From Bacteroidota bacterium (GTDB lineage: Bacteria; Bacteroidota; Bacteroidia; M30B66), in the NCBI GenBank assembly GCA_947460255.1, contig CANHIS010000004.1, positions 16,612 through 80,611 on the forward strand: 64,000 nt of DNA, written 5' to 3'. Shown here one piece after another: positions 30,395 to 39,609 of this stretch. Below the pieces are notes generated by a model that saw only the letters and a list, made by a program, of their open reading frames with translations, made no database searches and was not told the DNA's origin. Made by a program: the position numbers and the translations under genes. Each line of letters opens with the position of its first letter. Position 1 is the first letter of the stretch.

Positions 30395-31708
30395 ATGAAA
30401 TTCCTCATCAAACTAAAATCTTTTCTATTCACCGAAATCTTCGTGGCAACCATCCTATTGATGCTCCCTGCTATCATCAACGGTTCGCCCTTTTATGATT
30501 TCGACTCCGGCGATTACATCGATTCAGGCATTCGACTTTCCTCATCACTTTCTCGCCCTTTCTTTTACAGCCTGTTCATCCTAGTAACATCACTTGGATT
30601 CTCGCTGTGGCTCACGGTTTTCTGCCAATCACTTTTGCTTGCTTGGAGCCTGAAACAACTCCTCGTAAGCCTAGAGTTGAACCGTCCGAAAGCCTTAATA
30701 ATTCTAACACTAGCGCTCACTATTTTCACCCCAATTGGGCGATTAAGTGGACAAATCATGTCGGATGTTTTTACGACCATCTTGTTAATTCTTGGTTCTG
30801 CGTGGCTCATTGGCGGCCCAAAATGGCTCAACCAAAATAAGTTTCTGCTGCCTCTCATTGCATTTAGTTTTTCCACACATCTCGGGCATTTTTTTCTGCT
30901 GATGGTTTTTATTCCTTTCATGGCCTATCGGCATGGAAAATCAGGCATTGTAGAAAACTGGAAAACATTCCTCCGATTGGGGCTGTACCTGTGCGCCATC
31001 ATCCTTGGCAGCCTCGCAATTAACCATGGTAAAGTAAAACGGTTAACACTTAGTCCAGCCGCGGAAGCCTTTCAGATTTCAAAACTCGCTCACACTGGGG
31101 CTTTGCAGGAATACTTAAAGGAGAACTGTGAGCAATCATCTAATTTTTACTGCGCCTATAAAGATTCCATTCCGAACGACTTCAACACGTTTTTGTGGTC
31201 AGAGAAAAGTCCGATGGTGAAAGCTGGAAGCATCCGAAACGGTTGGCAGATCAACGAAAGTACCATCGCACAAATAAAGGTTTCCGATGCTGCCATGAAG
31301 GTTCATTACAAAGGTGTGCAGAATGATTTCATCCAACAATGTAAATCCAACAGTTGGTTGGTGGGCTGGTTTGTAGATTCGGAAAATACTGGAACGGTTT
31401 TGCAACGGCATTTCCCCATGCATCTTTCGTGGGCAAAAAATGCCCACTTCGACAAACTTCAGCTTCACGCTTTACTTGATCCCATCTTCCGCGGAGCGCT
31501 AATTGTAAGCCTTTTGTACATGCTGTTTGCCCTGTTTAAACCTTCGTTTCCACAAGAACGGTTATGGGTTTTGGCATTATTCGCACTTGTCTTCATCAAC
31601 CACCTGTCGGTTGCTTTTCTTTCCATCCCCGACAACCGATTGGCAGCGAGGGTTACGGTGGTGTTGGTGATTCCGATTTTGTTGAGGATGATGAGGCGGA
31701 TGACCTAG
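30395..31708 (+). CDS. Multi-pass integral membrane protein, unknown function
   Basis: Long ORF with ~9-10 hydrophobic segments; no confident family. Confidence 0.7.
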   Translation: MKFLIKLKSFLFTEIFVATILLMLPAIINGSPFYDFDSGDYIDSGIRLSSSLSRPFFYSLFILVTSLGFSLWLTVFCQSLLLAWSLKQLLVSLELNRPKALIILTLALTIFTPIGRLSGQIMSDVFTTILLILGSAWLIGGPKWLNQNKFLLPLIAFSFSTHLGHFFLLMVFIPFMAYRHGKSGIVENWKTFLRLGLYLCAIILGSLAINHGKVKRLTLSPAAEAFQISKLAHTGALQEYLKENCEQSSNFYCAYKDSIPNDFNTFLWSEKSPMVKAGSIRNGWQINESTIAQIKVSDAAMKVHYKGVQNDFIQQCKSNSWLVGWFVDSENTGTVLQRHFPMHLSWAKNAHFDKLQLHALLDPIFRGALIVSLLYMLFALFKPSFPQERLWVLALFALVFINHLSVAFLSIPDNRLAARVTVVLVIPILLRMMRRMT

Positions 31709-31885
31709 AAAACAAATTGAGTATCGATAAATTTATGTTCTAAAATAAAATTTTCTGATTCGTAAATGCCAAGGATTTAATCAAACAAGGTTTATCGATA
31801 CAAAAACCAAACTCATTAAGGAGTACATTCGTAACTGTGGAAGTTTACCATTCAAATTGATTGAATAGTTCAGTATTTTCATGTC

Positions 31886-32110
31886 ATGAAACATTATTCA
31901 GAAATCATAACGATTGATCCACAAATTAGATTCGGCAAACCTTGCATTCGAGGAATGAGAATCACTGTATTTGATGTTCTTGGTTGGTTGGCTTCAGGTA
32001 TGACGACAAAGGAAATCCTAGAAGATTACGCTGAATTAACTGAACAAGATATTATAGCCGTTCTAGCTTATGCGGCCGATAGAGAGCATAAAATCAGTAT
32101 TGCTTCGTGA
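31886..32110 (+). CDS. DUF433 domain-containing protein (VapB-like antitoxin)
   Basis: IITIDPQIRFGKPCIRGMRITVFDVLGWLASGMTTKEILEDYAELTEQDIIAVLAYAADRE. Confidence 0.9.
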   Translation: MKHYSEIITIDPQIRFGKPCIRGMRITVFDVLGWLASGMTTKEILEDYAELTEQDIIAVLAYAADREHKISIAS

Positions 32111-32157
32111 AAATTTTATTTGATCAAAATATTTCATTTCGATCAGTTGACATTTAA
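32107..32157 (+). pseudogene. Truncated remnant of DUF5615-type PIN-like toxin partner
   Basis: GTG overlapping the antitoxin stop (GTGA) encodes (V/M)KILFDQNISFRSVDI*; this resembles the N-terminus of the usual partner (MKILFDQNISFRL...) and then stops. Confidence 0.65.
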
Positions 32158-32233
32158 TTGTTGCGAATTCGCCATAATTAAAATCTGATAATATCGATTT
32201 TGCGAGGATGATGAGGCGGATGAATCCTACACA

Positions 32234-34360
32234 TCACTGAGGCACACCCTTCATCGCCAAAGCAATCCGCTTGCGCTGAAGATCCACTTCCATCACTTTC
32301 ACTTTTACATGTTGATGCAGTTTCACTACCTGCAGCGGGTCCGACACAAACTGATCTGCCAATTGTGAAATGTGCACCAAGCCATCTTGCTTCACACCCA
32401 CATCCACGAAAGCGCCAAATGCCGTGATGTTCGTAATGATGCCCGGAAGCACCATGCCCGGAATGAGGTCATCGGGTTTGCGCACATTGGGATCGAACTC
32501 TAAGATCGTTGCGTTCTTCCGAGGATCACGCCCCGGTTTTTCCAATTCTGCAAGGATGTCGTTTAAAGTAGGCAGCCCAATTTCTTGACTCACATATTTG
32601 TTCGGATCGATCAGCGACTTCAGATCTTTGCGACCAATCAAATCTTTCAAGGGAATGCCGGCATCTTTGGCCATTTTCTCCACCAAACCATACCGTTCGG
32701 GGTGCACCGCACTGTTATCGAGCGGATGTTGAGCTTCAGGAATCCTTAGAAATCCAGCACATTGCTCGTAGGTTTTCTTCCCTAAACGGGGAATATTGAA
32801 CAGATCATTCCGGCTCGTGAATGCTCCAACTTGGTTGCGCTGTTCCACAATTTTAGCCGCTGTAGCAGTTGATAATCCAGAAACATAAGAAAGCAGGTGC
32901 ACCGATGCTGTGTTGAGATTCACACCAACTTGATTCACGCAAGATCGCACCACATCGGCCAATTGGTCGTTCATGAGGTTCGCATCGATATCGTGCTGGT
33001 ACTGCCCCACTCCAACTGCCGATGGCTCAATCTTCACCAATTCCGCCAGTGGATCTTGCAAACGTCTTCCGATGCTTACTGCACCACGCACGGTAATGTC
33101 GTACTGTGGAAATTCTTCCCGCGCCGTTTTGGATGCCGAATAAATCGATGCGCCACTTTCCGACACTACAAATACTTTCACGTGTGCAGGAAGATGCATC
33201 CTTGTAATTAGGTTTTCGGTTTCTCGTCCACCGGTTCCGTTCCCAATCGCAACGGCATCAATTTTATAGGTCTCAATCAGATGACTCAATTTTGCCATCG
33301 CCTGCTTGTCTTGTTGTTGCGGCTGGTGCGGGTAGATTGTTTCGTTGTGCAACAGTTTCCCTTGTGCATCCAAGCAAACGAGCTTACAACCGGTTCTAAA
33401 TCCTGGATCTATTCCCAGTATGCGTTTCTCTCCCAATGGAGCTGCCATGAGCAGTTGGCGCAAGTTGGCAGCAAAAATCCTTACTGCCGATTGCGCTGCT
33501 TTTTCTTCCAAGGTTTGCAACAACTCATTTTCCAACGATGGCACAATGAGGCGTTTGTAAGCATCACGACTTGCTTTCTTCACTTCTTGAGCGCAATCGC
33601 CCTGATTTTTCAGGTACATCCGATCGATGTTTTGTAACGACCGTTCTTCATCCGGCTCTACCGAAATCCGCAAGAAACCTTCCTTGTGCCCACGCATCAC
33701 AGCCATAAAGCGGTGCGACGGCATTCTAGAAGCAGGTTCATGATAATCAAAATAATCGCGGTATTTCTGGGCTTCTTCTTCCTTGGTTTTCACGAGTTTC
33801 GATTGGAACTCTGCAAACTTCTCGAAGCGCATCCTGAGTGATTTCCGCAATTCAGGATTTTCGGCAATCCACTCTGCAATAATATCGCGCGCACCTTGCA
33901 ATGCAGCTGCTGAATCGGCAACCTCCTTTTTCACAAACGATCCTGCCAGTTTCTGTGGATCCTGATGCCCTTGCGACATCAGCATTTTGGCAAGTGGCTC
34001 CAATCCAAGTTCACGCGCCATCGAAGCACGGGTCTTTTTCTTCGGCCGGTAAGGCAAATAGATGTCTTCCAGATCGGTGAGGTTTTGCGCTCCGCGGATA
34101 GCTTGCTCCAGCGCACCAGTGAGCAGTTGCCGTTCTTGCATCGACTCCAAGATGGCCGATCGGCGTTCTTCGAGCTTGTCGATCCGAAGTTTTTCATCGC
34201 GGATGAGTTGAATCTGCTCTTCATCGAGCATCCCAGTTCGTTCTTTCCGATACCGGGCAATGAAAGGAATGGTGTTTCCTTCGTCGAGCATGGCCAATAC
34301 GGCTCCCACTTGGTGACGGGCAATTCCGGAAATCCGGGAAATCGATTCAATTACATCCAT
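32234..34360 (-). CDS. tex: Tex family RNA-binding transcription accessory protein
   Basis: IPFIARYRKERTGMLDEEQI; ILGIDPGFRTGCKLVCLD; YVSGLSTATAAKIVEQRN HhH; C-terminal S1 domain GIITNITAFGAFVDVGVKQDGLVHISQ. Start MDVIESISRISG. Confidence 0.95.
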   Translation of the reverse strand: MDVIESISRISGIARHQVGAVLAMLDEGNTIPFIARYRKERTGMLDEEQIQLIRDEKLRIDKLEERRSAILESMQERQLLTGALEQAIRGAQNLTDLEDIYLPYRPKKKTRASMARELGLEPLAKMLMSQGHQDPQKLAGSFVKKEVADSAAALQGARDIIAEWIAENPELRKSLRMRFEKFAEFQSKLVKTKEEEAQKYRDYFDYHEPASRMPSHRFMAVMRGHKEGFLRISVEPDEERSLQNIDRMYLKNQGDCAQEVKKASRDAYKRLIVPSLENELLQTLEEKAAQSAVRIFAANLRQLLMAAPLGEKRILGIDPGFRTGCKLVCLDAQGKLLHNETIYPHQPQQQDKQAMAKLSHLIETYKIDAVAIGNGTGGRETENLITRMHLPAHVKVFVVSESGASIYSASKTAREEFPQYDITVRGAVSIGRRLQDPLAELVKIEPSAVGVGQYQHDIDANLMNDQLADVVRSCVNQVGVNLNTASVHLLSYVSGLSTATAAKIVEQRNQVGAFTSRNDLFNIPRLGKKTYEQCAGFLRIPEAQHPLDNSAVHPERYGLVEKMAKDAGIPLKDLIGRKDLKSLIDPNKYVSQEIGLPTLNDILAELEKPGRDPRKNATILEFDPNVRKPDDLIPGMVLPGIITNITAFGAFVDVGVKQDGLVHISQLADQFVSDPLQVVKLHQHVKVKVMEVDLQRKRIALAMKGVPQ

Positions 34361-34546
34361 GGGGCAAATATATTGATGATGGGGAAAGGAACACAGTGCC
34401 TTGAGTACTGAGTCTTTAGTCCTTAGTCCTAAGTCTTGAGTCCTAAGTCTCAATTTGCTGCGAAATCAATCACATCAAATCCCCACCTTGAACACTAGCA
34501 ACCGCGAACTTTAGTCCGAGGAGTAGATGAATCGCGAGCATGAATT

Positions 34547-34700
34547 ACCTCTCTCCCTAGCCCTCTCTCCACGGGAGAAAGGGGATTGATCGCGAATATT
34601 CTGAGCATTTGATTTTAAGTGTGGTTTTCAGTTTTACCTTGATGTTTAGGTAAAGTACAAATCTGTTCCCTCTCCTGCGGAGAGGGCTAGGGAGTGGTGA
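34547..34700. repeat. Interspersed repeat copy A (palindrome-ended, ~150 bp)
   Basis: CTCTCCCTAGCCCTCTCTCC left end; core GGGGATTGATCGCGAATATTCTGAGCATTTGATTTTAAGTGTGGTTTTCAGTTTTACCTTGATGTTTAGGTAAA (34581-34654); right end CCTCTCCTGCGGAGAGGGCTAGGGAG. Confidence 0.85.
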
Positions 34701-34883
34701 TTAAGAACTTATAGAACAATGATCCTCTCAGAAACCCTTCAGCACATTCGTTAAGGCAACACAAACGAGAATTGTTTTAACTTTGATTTGAAAATCGATC
34801 CCAAACGTTAAGTTGGTTTATTTAAGTATAAGTTAAATGATCATTATTTTGCATTGTTCAAACGTAAATTCTAATTAATAAGG

Positions 34884-35981
34884 ATGAAATTAAAAGGATA
34901 TTCTCGAGTTGAAGTAGATGATTTCTCCAAGAGTAACGGCAATTCTTTTTCGTTTTTTCAGAATGATAAAATTTTGAAAACTCTATTTGCTTTTATAATT
35001 GGTATGATTGCAAATAATGGCATTCAGGCTCAGGTGAATTTAGTGCCGAATGCATCTTTTGAGAATGTTAACTATTTTCCGTGTTTCTTTTGGGGTAGCA
35101 ATTCAACTATAGAATTTGCTTCATCTTGGAATGCTACTCAGACATTACAATTTGTTTGTACTCCTGATTTGTTTTGCATCGATACCTGCGAAAATGAACA
35201 GTATATTCCAGACAATCCCTTTGGCAATCAAATCCCAGAGTCAGGAAATTCCTATGTTGGTCTAGTTCTTTTTGCTAATTTTAGTGATGACGTATTTGGA
35301 ATTGAGTCCATTTACACCAAACTAGATTCAATCTTATTACCAGAAAACAATTACGAATTATGTGCATATTTTAGCTTATCTGAAAATTGCTGCCTTAATT
35401 CACGAAAGCTATCATTTGCTGTAACTCCAGACACTTTAACTGAAAGCTTATTTAATAGTCTGAATCCAAATGATATTTTTTACTTAGAAGGCTTAGAACA
35501 ATGTAATTATTCCGACTGGACTCAAATCTGTACTACGTTTTCTCCAACACAACCTGGTAATATTCTCACATTTAATGTCATCAATAATCAAGCTGCATTG
35601 CTGTCTGATACTGTGTTGTATGATAATGGGATTTGTGAGCATCCCGCAGAAGTTATCTCAGTGTATTATTACATAGATGATGTTTCTTTAGTGAATAAAG
35701 GTAAGAATACTGGTGTACCGCAAAATGGGAGTAAGAATAGTTTGGCGGTTTATCCTAATCCATCAAATGGTCAATTCCTTATAAAGTTAACAAATGAAAT
35801 TGTAGGTTTAAATTTGAGTGTTGTTGATGTTACAGGGAGAAATGTCTTTCAATTTAATTTTCAAGGAACATTGCAAGAAAGATCAATTAATTTATCTTAC
35901 CTTTCAAACGGGGTGTATTATTTGAATTGCAGCTCAAACGGTCAATATATTGGCAGCTCGCCTATTGTAATTTTTAAGTAA
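34884..35981 (+). CDS. AT-rich T9SS cargo protein, unknown function
   Basis: N-terminal hydrophobic segment; C-terminal LAVYPNPSNGQFLIKL...VVDVTGRNVFQFNF...LSNGVYYLNCSS sorting domain. Confidence 0.8.
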   Translation: MKLKGYSRVEVDDFSKSNGNSFSFFQNDKILKTLFAFIIGMIANNGIQAQVNLVPNASFENVNYFPCFFWGSNSTIEFASSWNATQTLQFVCTPDLFCIDTCENEQYIPDNPFGNQIPESGNSYVGLVLFANFSDDVFGIESIYTKLDSILLPENNYELCAYFSLSENCCLNSRKLSFAVTPDTLTESLFNSLNPNDIFYLEGLEQCNYSDWTQICTTFSPTQPGNILTFNVINNQAALLSDTVLYDNGICEHPAEVISVYYYIDDVSLVNKGKNTGVPQNGSKNSLAVYPNPSNGQFLIKLTNEIVGLNLSVVDVTGRNVFQFNFQGTLQERSINLSYLSNGVYYLNCSSNGQYIGSSPIVIFK

Positions 35982-37435
35982 TGATGAGATTTTTCATGCC
36001 AGTTTTGATTGTTTTGAATTGTTTGATGATTAAAGCTCAGTCCATAACTACCTTTAATCGCACTTATTTAGATTCCTCAAATTGGTCAGCAAAAGTTGGA
36101 AATACAATAGAAATTGATAGTGTTTTTTATTGCTTGAGTTCAGGAAATGGATTAGTTTCTAATTCTAATTACATTATGTTCTCAGCAATTAATTCAAACG
36201 GTGATGTTATAAATCGTAGGTTAGTTGGTCGTCCTTTTAATATTGAGGCTTATTCTGGGCGAATTGCTAAAGACGATAAGAATTTTATTTATGCTGATAT
36301 CGGTCAAAGACTTGTCGGTAATCCTGATAAATTCAATACAAATGTGGTTAAATTAACTTTAAGTTTTGATACAATTTGGAATCTTAAAAATAGTGACAGC
36401 ACTTTTCATAACTACAGTAGATCAATTGCAGTTTATGATTCTTTGGTTTATATTGTAGGTGCAAAACGATTGGATAGTGCAAATTCAATATTGCTATCTG
36501 GATATATGATTATTGCTGACACTGCTGGTTTTCAGCATGGCTTTACAGAGTATAATTTTGATAATCATTCACAAGAATTATTAAACTTATCAATAGGAAT
36601 GAATAATGACTTGTTTTTATGTGGTTCTGGTAAAGATACAATGTCAAACTTTTATGGGCTTTTGGTTAATACGGACCTTTCAGGTAATGTAAATTGGTTT
36701 CGGAGATACTATGAGATGCGCAATATTTTCGACATTCTTCCATTAAGTGATTCTTCATATTTACTAACCGGTGGAGTATTCAATGATGGTGAGTATAGAG
36801 GTATATTAATTAAAATAAATTCAGAAGGAGACGTGATTTGGCAACGTGAATTTCCATTTGGTGATGAATTGAGTTTGTATTCATCCATTCAAGTATTAGA
36901 TGAAGGAATAGTAAGTATTGGGTTAACCACACTTAATTCTACAAATGGCAATGATGGATTTATACAAAGAATAAATTATGATGGTAATTTAGTTTGGCAA
37001 CGTTACTTTAATGGTTCAGCTTCAGTAACTGATTATTTCACAGATATAATTGAAACTTCAGATGGCGGTATTCTGGCTTGCGGTGCTGCTGGAGATGCCA
37101 ATGAGTCCGGAGGCCAAAACCTCTGGCTGGTAAAGCTTGATAACATGGGCTGTCTGGAGCCCGATTGCTGGGTAGGAGTGGAGCAAGCAGATGCCAACAC
37201 ACTTGGGGTGGCTGTTTACCCTAACCCAGCCACCGATTGGCTGTATTTAAAGTACGACAGCACCCACAAAATCACCCTCGAAATCTTTAATCTCAGTGGC
37301 CAAAAGGTTCTTCAACACCAGCATATGGCACCCAAAGAAGGTATTGAAATTTCTCATCTTCCAGCAGGACTTTATTTGTTAAGGTTTGTTGATGAGTTGG
37401 GGAATGTAGCGACTGAGAAGTTGGTAGTGGAGTGA
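35981..37435 (+). CDS. T9SS cargo with propeller-like repeats; overlaps previous stop (TAATG)
   Basis: Signal peptide; repeated G..DGFI.RI...G.L.WQR.F motifs; C-terminal VAVYPNPATDWLYLKY...LSGQKVLQHQ...LPAGLYLLRFVDELGNVATEKLVVE. Confidence 0.85.
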   Translation: MMRFFMPVLIVLNCLMIKAQSITTFNRTYLDSSNWSAKVGNTIEIDSVFYCLSSGNGLVSNSNYIMFSAINSNGDVINRRLVGRPFNIEAYSGRIAKDDKNFIYADIGQRLVGNPDKFNTNVVKLTLSFDTIWNLKNSDSTFHNYSRSIAVYDSLVYIVGAKRLDSANSILLSGYMIIADTAGFQHGFTEYNFDNHSQELLNLSIGMNNDLFLCGSGKDTMSNFYGLLVNTDLSGNVNWFRRYYEMRNIFDILPLSDSSYLLTGGVFNDGEYRGILIKINSEGDVIWQREFPFGDELSLYSSIQVLDEGIVSIGLTTLNSTNGNDGFIQRINYDGNLVWQRYFNGSASVTDYFTDIIETSDGGILACGAAGDANESGGQNLWLVKLDNMGCLEPDCWVGVEQADANTLGVAVYPNPATDWLYLKYDSTHKITLEIFNLSGQKVLQHQHMAPKEGIEISHLPAGLYLLRFVDELGNVATEKLVVE

Positions 37436-37460
37436 TGCGCTTTGCGCGTAAAACGTGTTT

Positions 37461-37516
37461 AGTCTTTAGTACTTAGTCTTTAGTACTGAGTCTTTAGTAC
37501 TGAGTCTTTAGTCTAG
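37461..37516. repeat. Tandem ~14-nt repeat AGTCTTTAGTACT(T/G), about four units
   Basis: agtctttagtactt agtctttagtactg agtctttagtactg agtctttagtctag. Related words at 34397-34452 and 37711-37740. Confidence 0.85.
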
Positions 37517-37554
37517 AGTACAACGTATTACGTACAAAGTATTTAGTCTGGAGT

Positions 37555-37625
37555 AGAAAGTGGAAAGTATAAAGTTGAAAGTAGAAAGGGGAAAGGGGAA
37601 AGGAGAAAGGAGAAAGTATAAAGGA
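37555..37625. repeat. Purine-rich low-complexity tract (GAAAG/GGGAAAG words)
   Basis: gaaagtggaaagtataaagttgaaagtagaaaggggaaaggggaaaggagaaaggagaaag; similar at 37741-37775. Confidence 0.8.
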
Positions 37626-38286
37626 AATACGATTCCCAATTAGCTTCCTCGCAGCCGCGGACTTTAAACTTTGGAAATAAGGTTAATTTGGAGGGAATGT
37701 GGGTACAACGTGTTTAGTCTTAAGTACTCAGTCTTTAGTAGAAAGTTGAAAGTAGAAAGGGGAAAGTAGAAAGGAATTGCAAGGCCCAATTGGCACCCTC
37801 GCATCCATGGACATTAGTCTGTGGAAATAAGGTTAATTGGGAGGAATATGGGTGTAATGTGTTGGGTACAACGTATTGATTACAAAGTAAAATGATTACA
37901 ACGTAATACCTAAAGCAATTTGCTTTCAATAAAAATGATTCGATAAAATCTTAATTGCGGGCTAAATGTTTTAATACATGTTGCCTTAAATTAACCGGCA
38001 ATATATACGAAACAGTCATTCAGTTGGCGAGAGTATTAGGTATTCCCAACTAAATAAAACACCCTACTATTGGAATAATTTTCATTTACGATATATATTC
38101 TGTGGAGAAATTGCGTAAATTAGATATCGCAGATTATGAAATTTGCGCCTTTGAAAATATTCGCATCTAATTTAGCTCTCATGCTATCAGCAACTTTGGC
38201 CAATGGCATGTATCTTTGTAAAGTGTTGATGCAAAACAACGCTCAAACACAGTTTGTGTGGAAGTTGCGCATAGAACAATAAACCG

Positions 38287-39609
38287 ATGAAAAGATGGGT
38301 ATGTATAATGTTAGTCTGCTTGTTTCACAGCAGCAATGCGCAAAATCTGTTGATTAACGGCGATTTTGAAGATGTGCGCTGCTTAGAATTGTTTGAGAAT
38401 CCCCAAACTTACGATGCTCTTACTGCTGATAATTGGTTTAATTTAACACGACCCTATTCCACATGCGATGTATTTTCAGTTTGCAATACCATACCTTACG
38501 CCTTAGAAAATGATTCCATGGTGTATTACACGCAATGGGGCGTTCCAGATAACTTTAAAGGTCATCGCTGGCCTCAGAATGGTGAAACGTACATGGGTTT
38601 TGGCTTTTGCCGAAACATGAATTTCGAAAACCCCAATTATTCGTATGAATATCCATCGGGAACACTAAGTGAGTCTTTAGAAAAAGATTCGCTTTACTGT
38701 ATTGACTTATTTACAGTATCCTTTTTTGGTGATACGGTACCAGCAATTCCAAATTCAGAAAACAAATACATTCATTTGGTTTCTCAATTTTTACAAGGAT
38801 TCTTTTTAAATGAATTTCAATTTAGAGGCTCTAGAAAAATATTGGACGTACCCAATTACTTCAATCTATATGCTTCCGATAGTTCATTTTTAGACAGCAA
38901 GGAATGGACGCCCGTTCAAACCCCATATTTAGCAAACGGAGGCGAGCGTTACTTTACATTGGGCTTAACGATTCCCAATTCGGAAATGCAGCCTCATGTT
39001 CAACTAATCACTAACTTTACGGAGGAAGAAAAACGTATTTGGGAAGAGATTAACTTTTTACCAACAGGTAGTTTTGCTATAGGCGGGTGGGTGTATTACT
39101 TTGTTGATAATATCTCCATTACCCCAGTGCCTGCATTGAAAGCCAATGCCAATAAATCTGCGGTATTAAAAGGCGCTCCGCTTTGGTTAAGCACCGGCAC
39201 TGCAGCCAGCAATTTGCAGTGGTACACTCAGGATGGTCCTGTGGGGCAAGGCGATAGTGTGTTGGTGTTTCCCACCAAAAGCCAGTATTATTACCTCCAA
39301 GGCCAACAATGCCGATACACACAATTCGACAGTGTTTGGGTAGAGGTGGAAGAGGTATTACCGGAACCCATTACCTTGAATGTATACCAGAATTTAAACC
39401 AAGGCACCGTGCAGTTCGAGTATTTGGGCGATGTGAGGCCAACCTTGCAAGTTGCGGTGTACAACCTCGCTGGTCAACGCGTGCAAAGCTTCCAACTTAC
39501 CGAATCATCCAGCGTTACTTTCAACAATCTCGCTGCTGGTATGTATTTAATCGATGCGCGCTTAGAAGGCATTCCGGTTAAAACGGCTAAGGTGGTGGTG
39601 GGGAGGTAG
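38287..39609 (+). CDS. T9SS cargo protein, unknown function
   Basis: Signal peptide MKRWVCIMLVCLFHSSNAQNLLINGDFED; C-terminal LQVAVYNLAGQRVQSFQL...LAAGMYLIDARLEGIPVKTAKVVVGR. Confidence 0.82.
   Translation: MKRWVCIMLVCLFHSSNAQNLLINGDFEDVRCLELFENPQTYDALTADNWFNLTRPYSTCDVFSVCNTIPYALENDSMVYYTQWGVPDNFKGHRWPQNGETYMGFGFCRNMNFENPNYSYEYPSGTLSESLEKDSLYCIDLFTVSFFGDTVPAIPNSENKYIHLVSQFLQGFFLNEFQFRGSRKILDVPNYFNLYASDSSFLDSKEWTPVQTPYLANGGERYFTLGLTIPNSEMQPHVQLITNFTEEEKRIWEEINFLPTGSFAIGGWVYYFVDNISITPVPALKANANKSAVLKGAPLWLSTGTAASNLQWYTQDGPVGQGDSVLVFPTKSQYYYLQGQQCRYTQFDSVWVEVEEVLPEPITLNVYQNLNQGTVQFEYLGDVRPTLQVAVYNLAGQRVQSFQLTESSSVTFNNLAAGMYLIDARLEGIPVKTAKVVVGR

Larger units (their letters stand above)
31684..32223. 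repeat. Exact 20-bp direct repeats GAGGATGATGAGGCGGATGA (31684-31703 and 32204-32223) flanking a ~500-bp segment
   Basis: Exact match of 20 nt; similarity extends left through CGATTTTG with a small indel. Confidence 0.85.

Noticed and set aside
31711-31885. Possible second decayed gene upstream of the DUF433 antitoxin
   Set aside because: Short open stretches (e.g. TKTKLIKEYIRNCGSLPFKLIE*) do not match a family I recognise; insufficient support.
34361-34453. N-terminal extension of Tex (MRLRTQDLGLRTKDSVLKALC...)
   Set aside because: Translation of the intergenic AGTCTTTAGTCC-type repeat; the real start is MDVIESISRISG at 34360.
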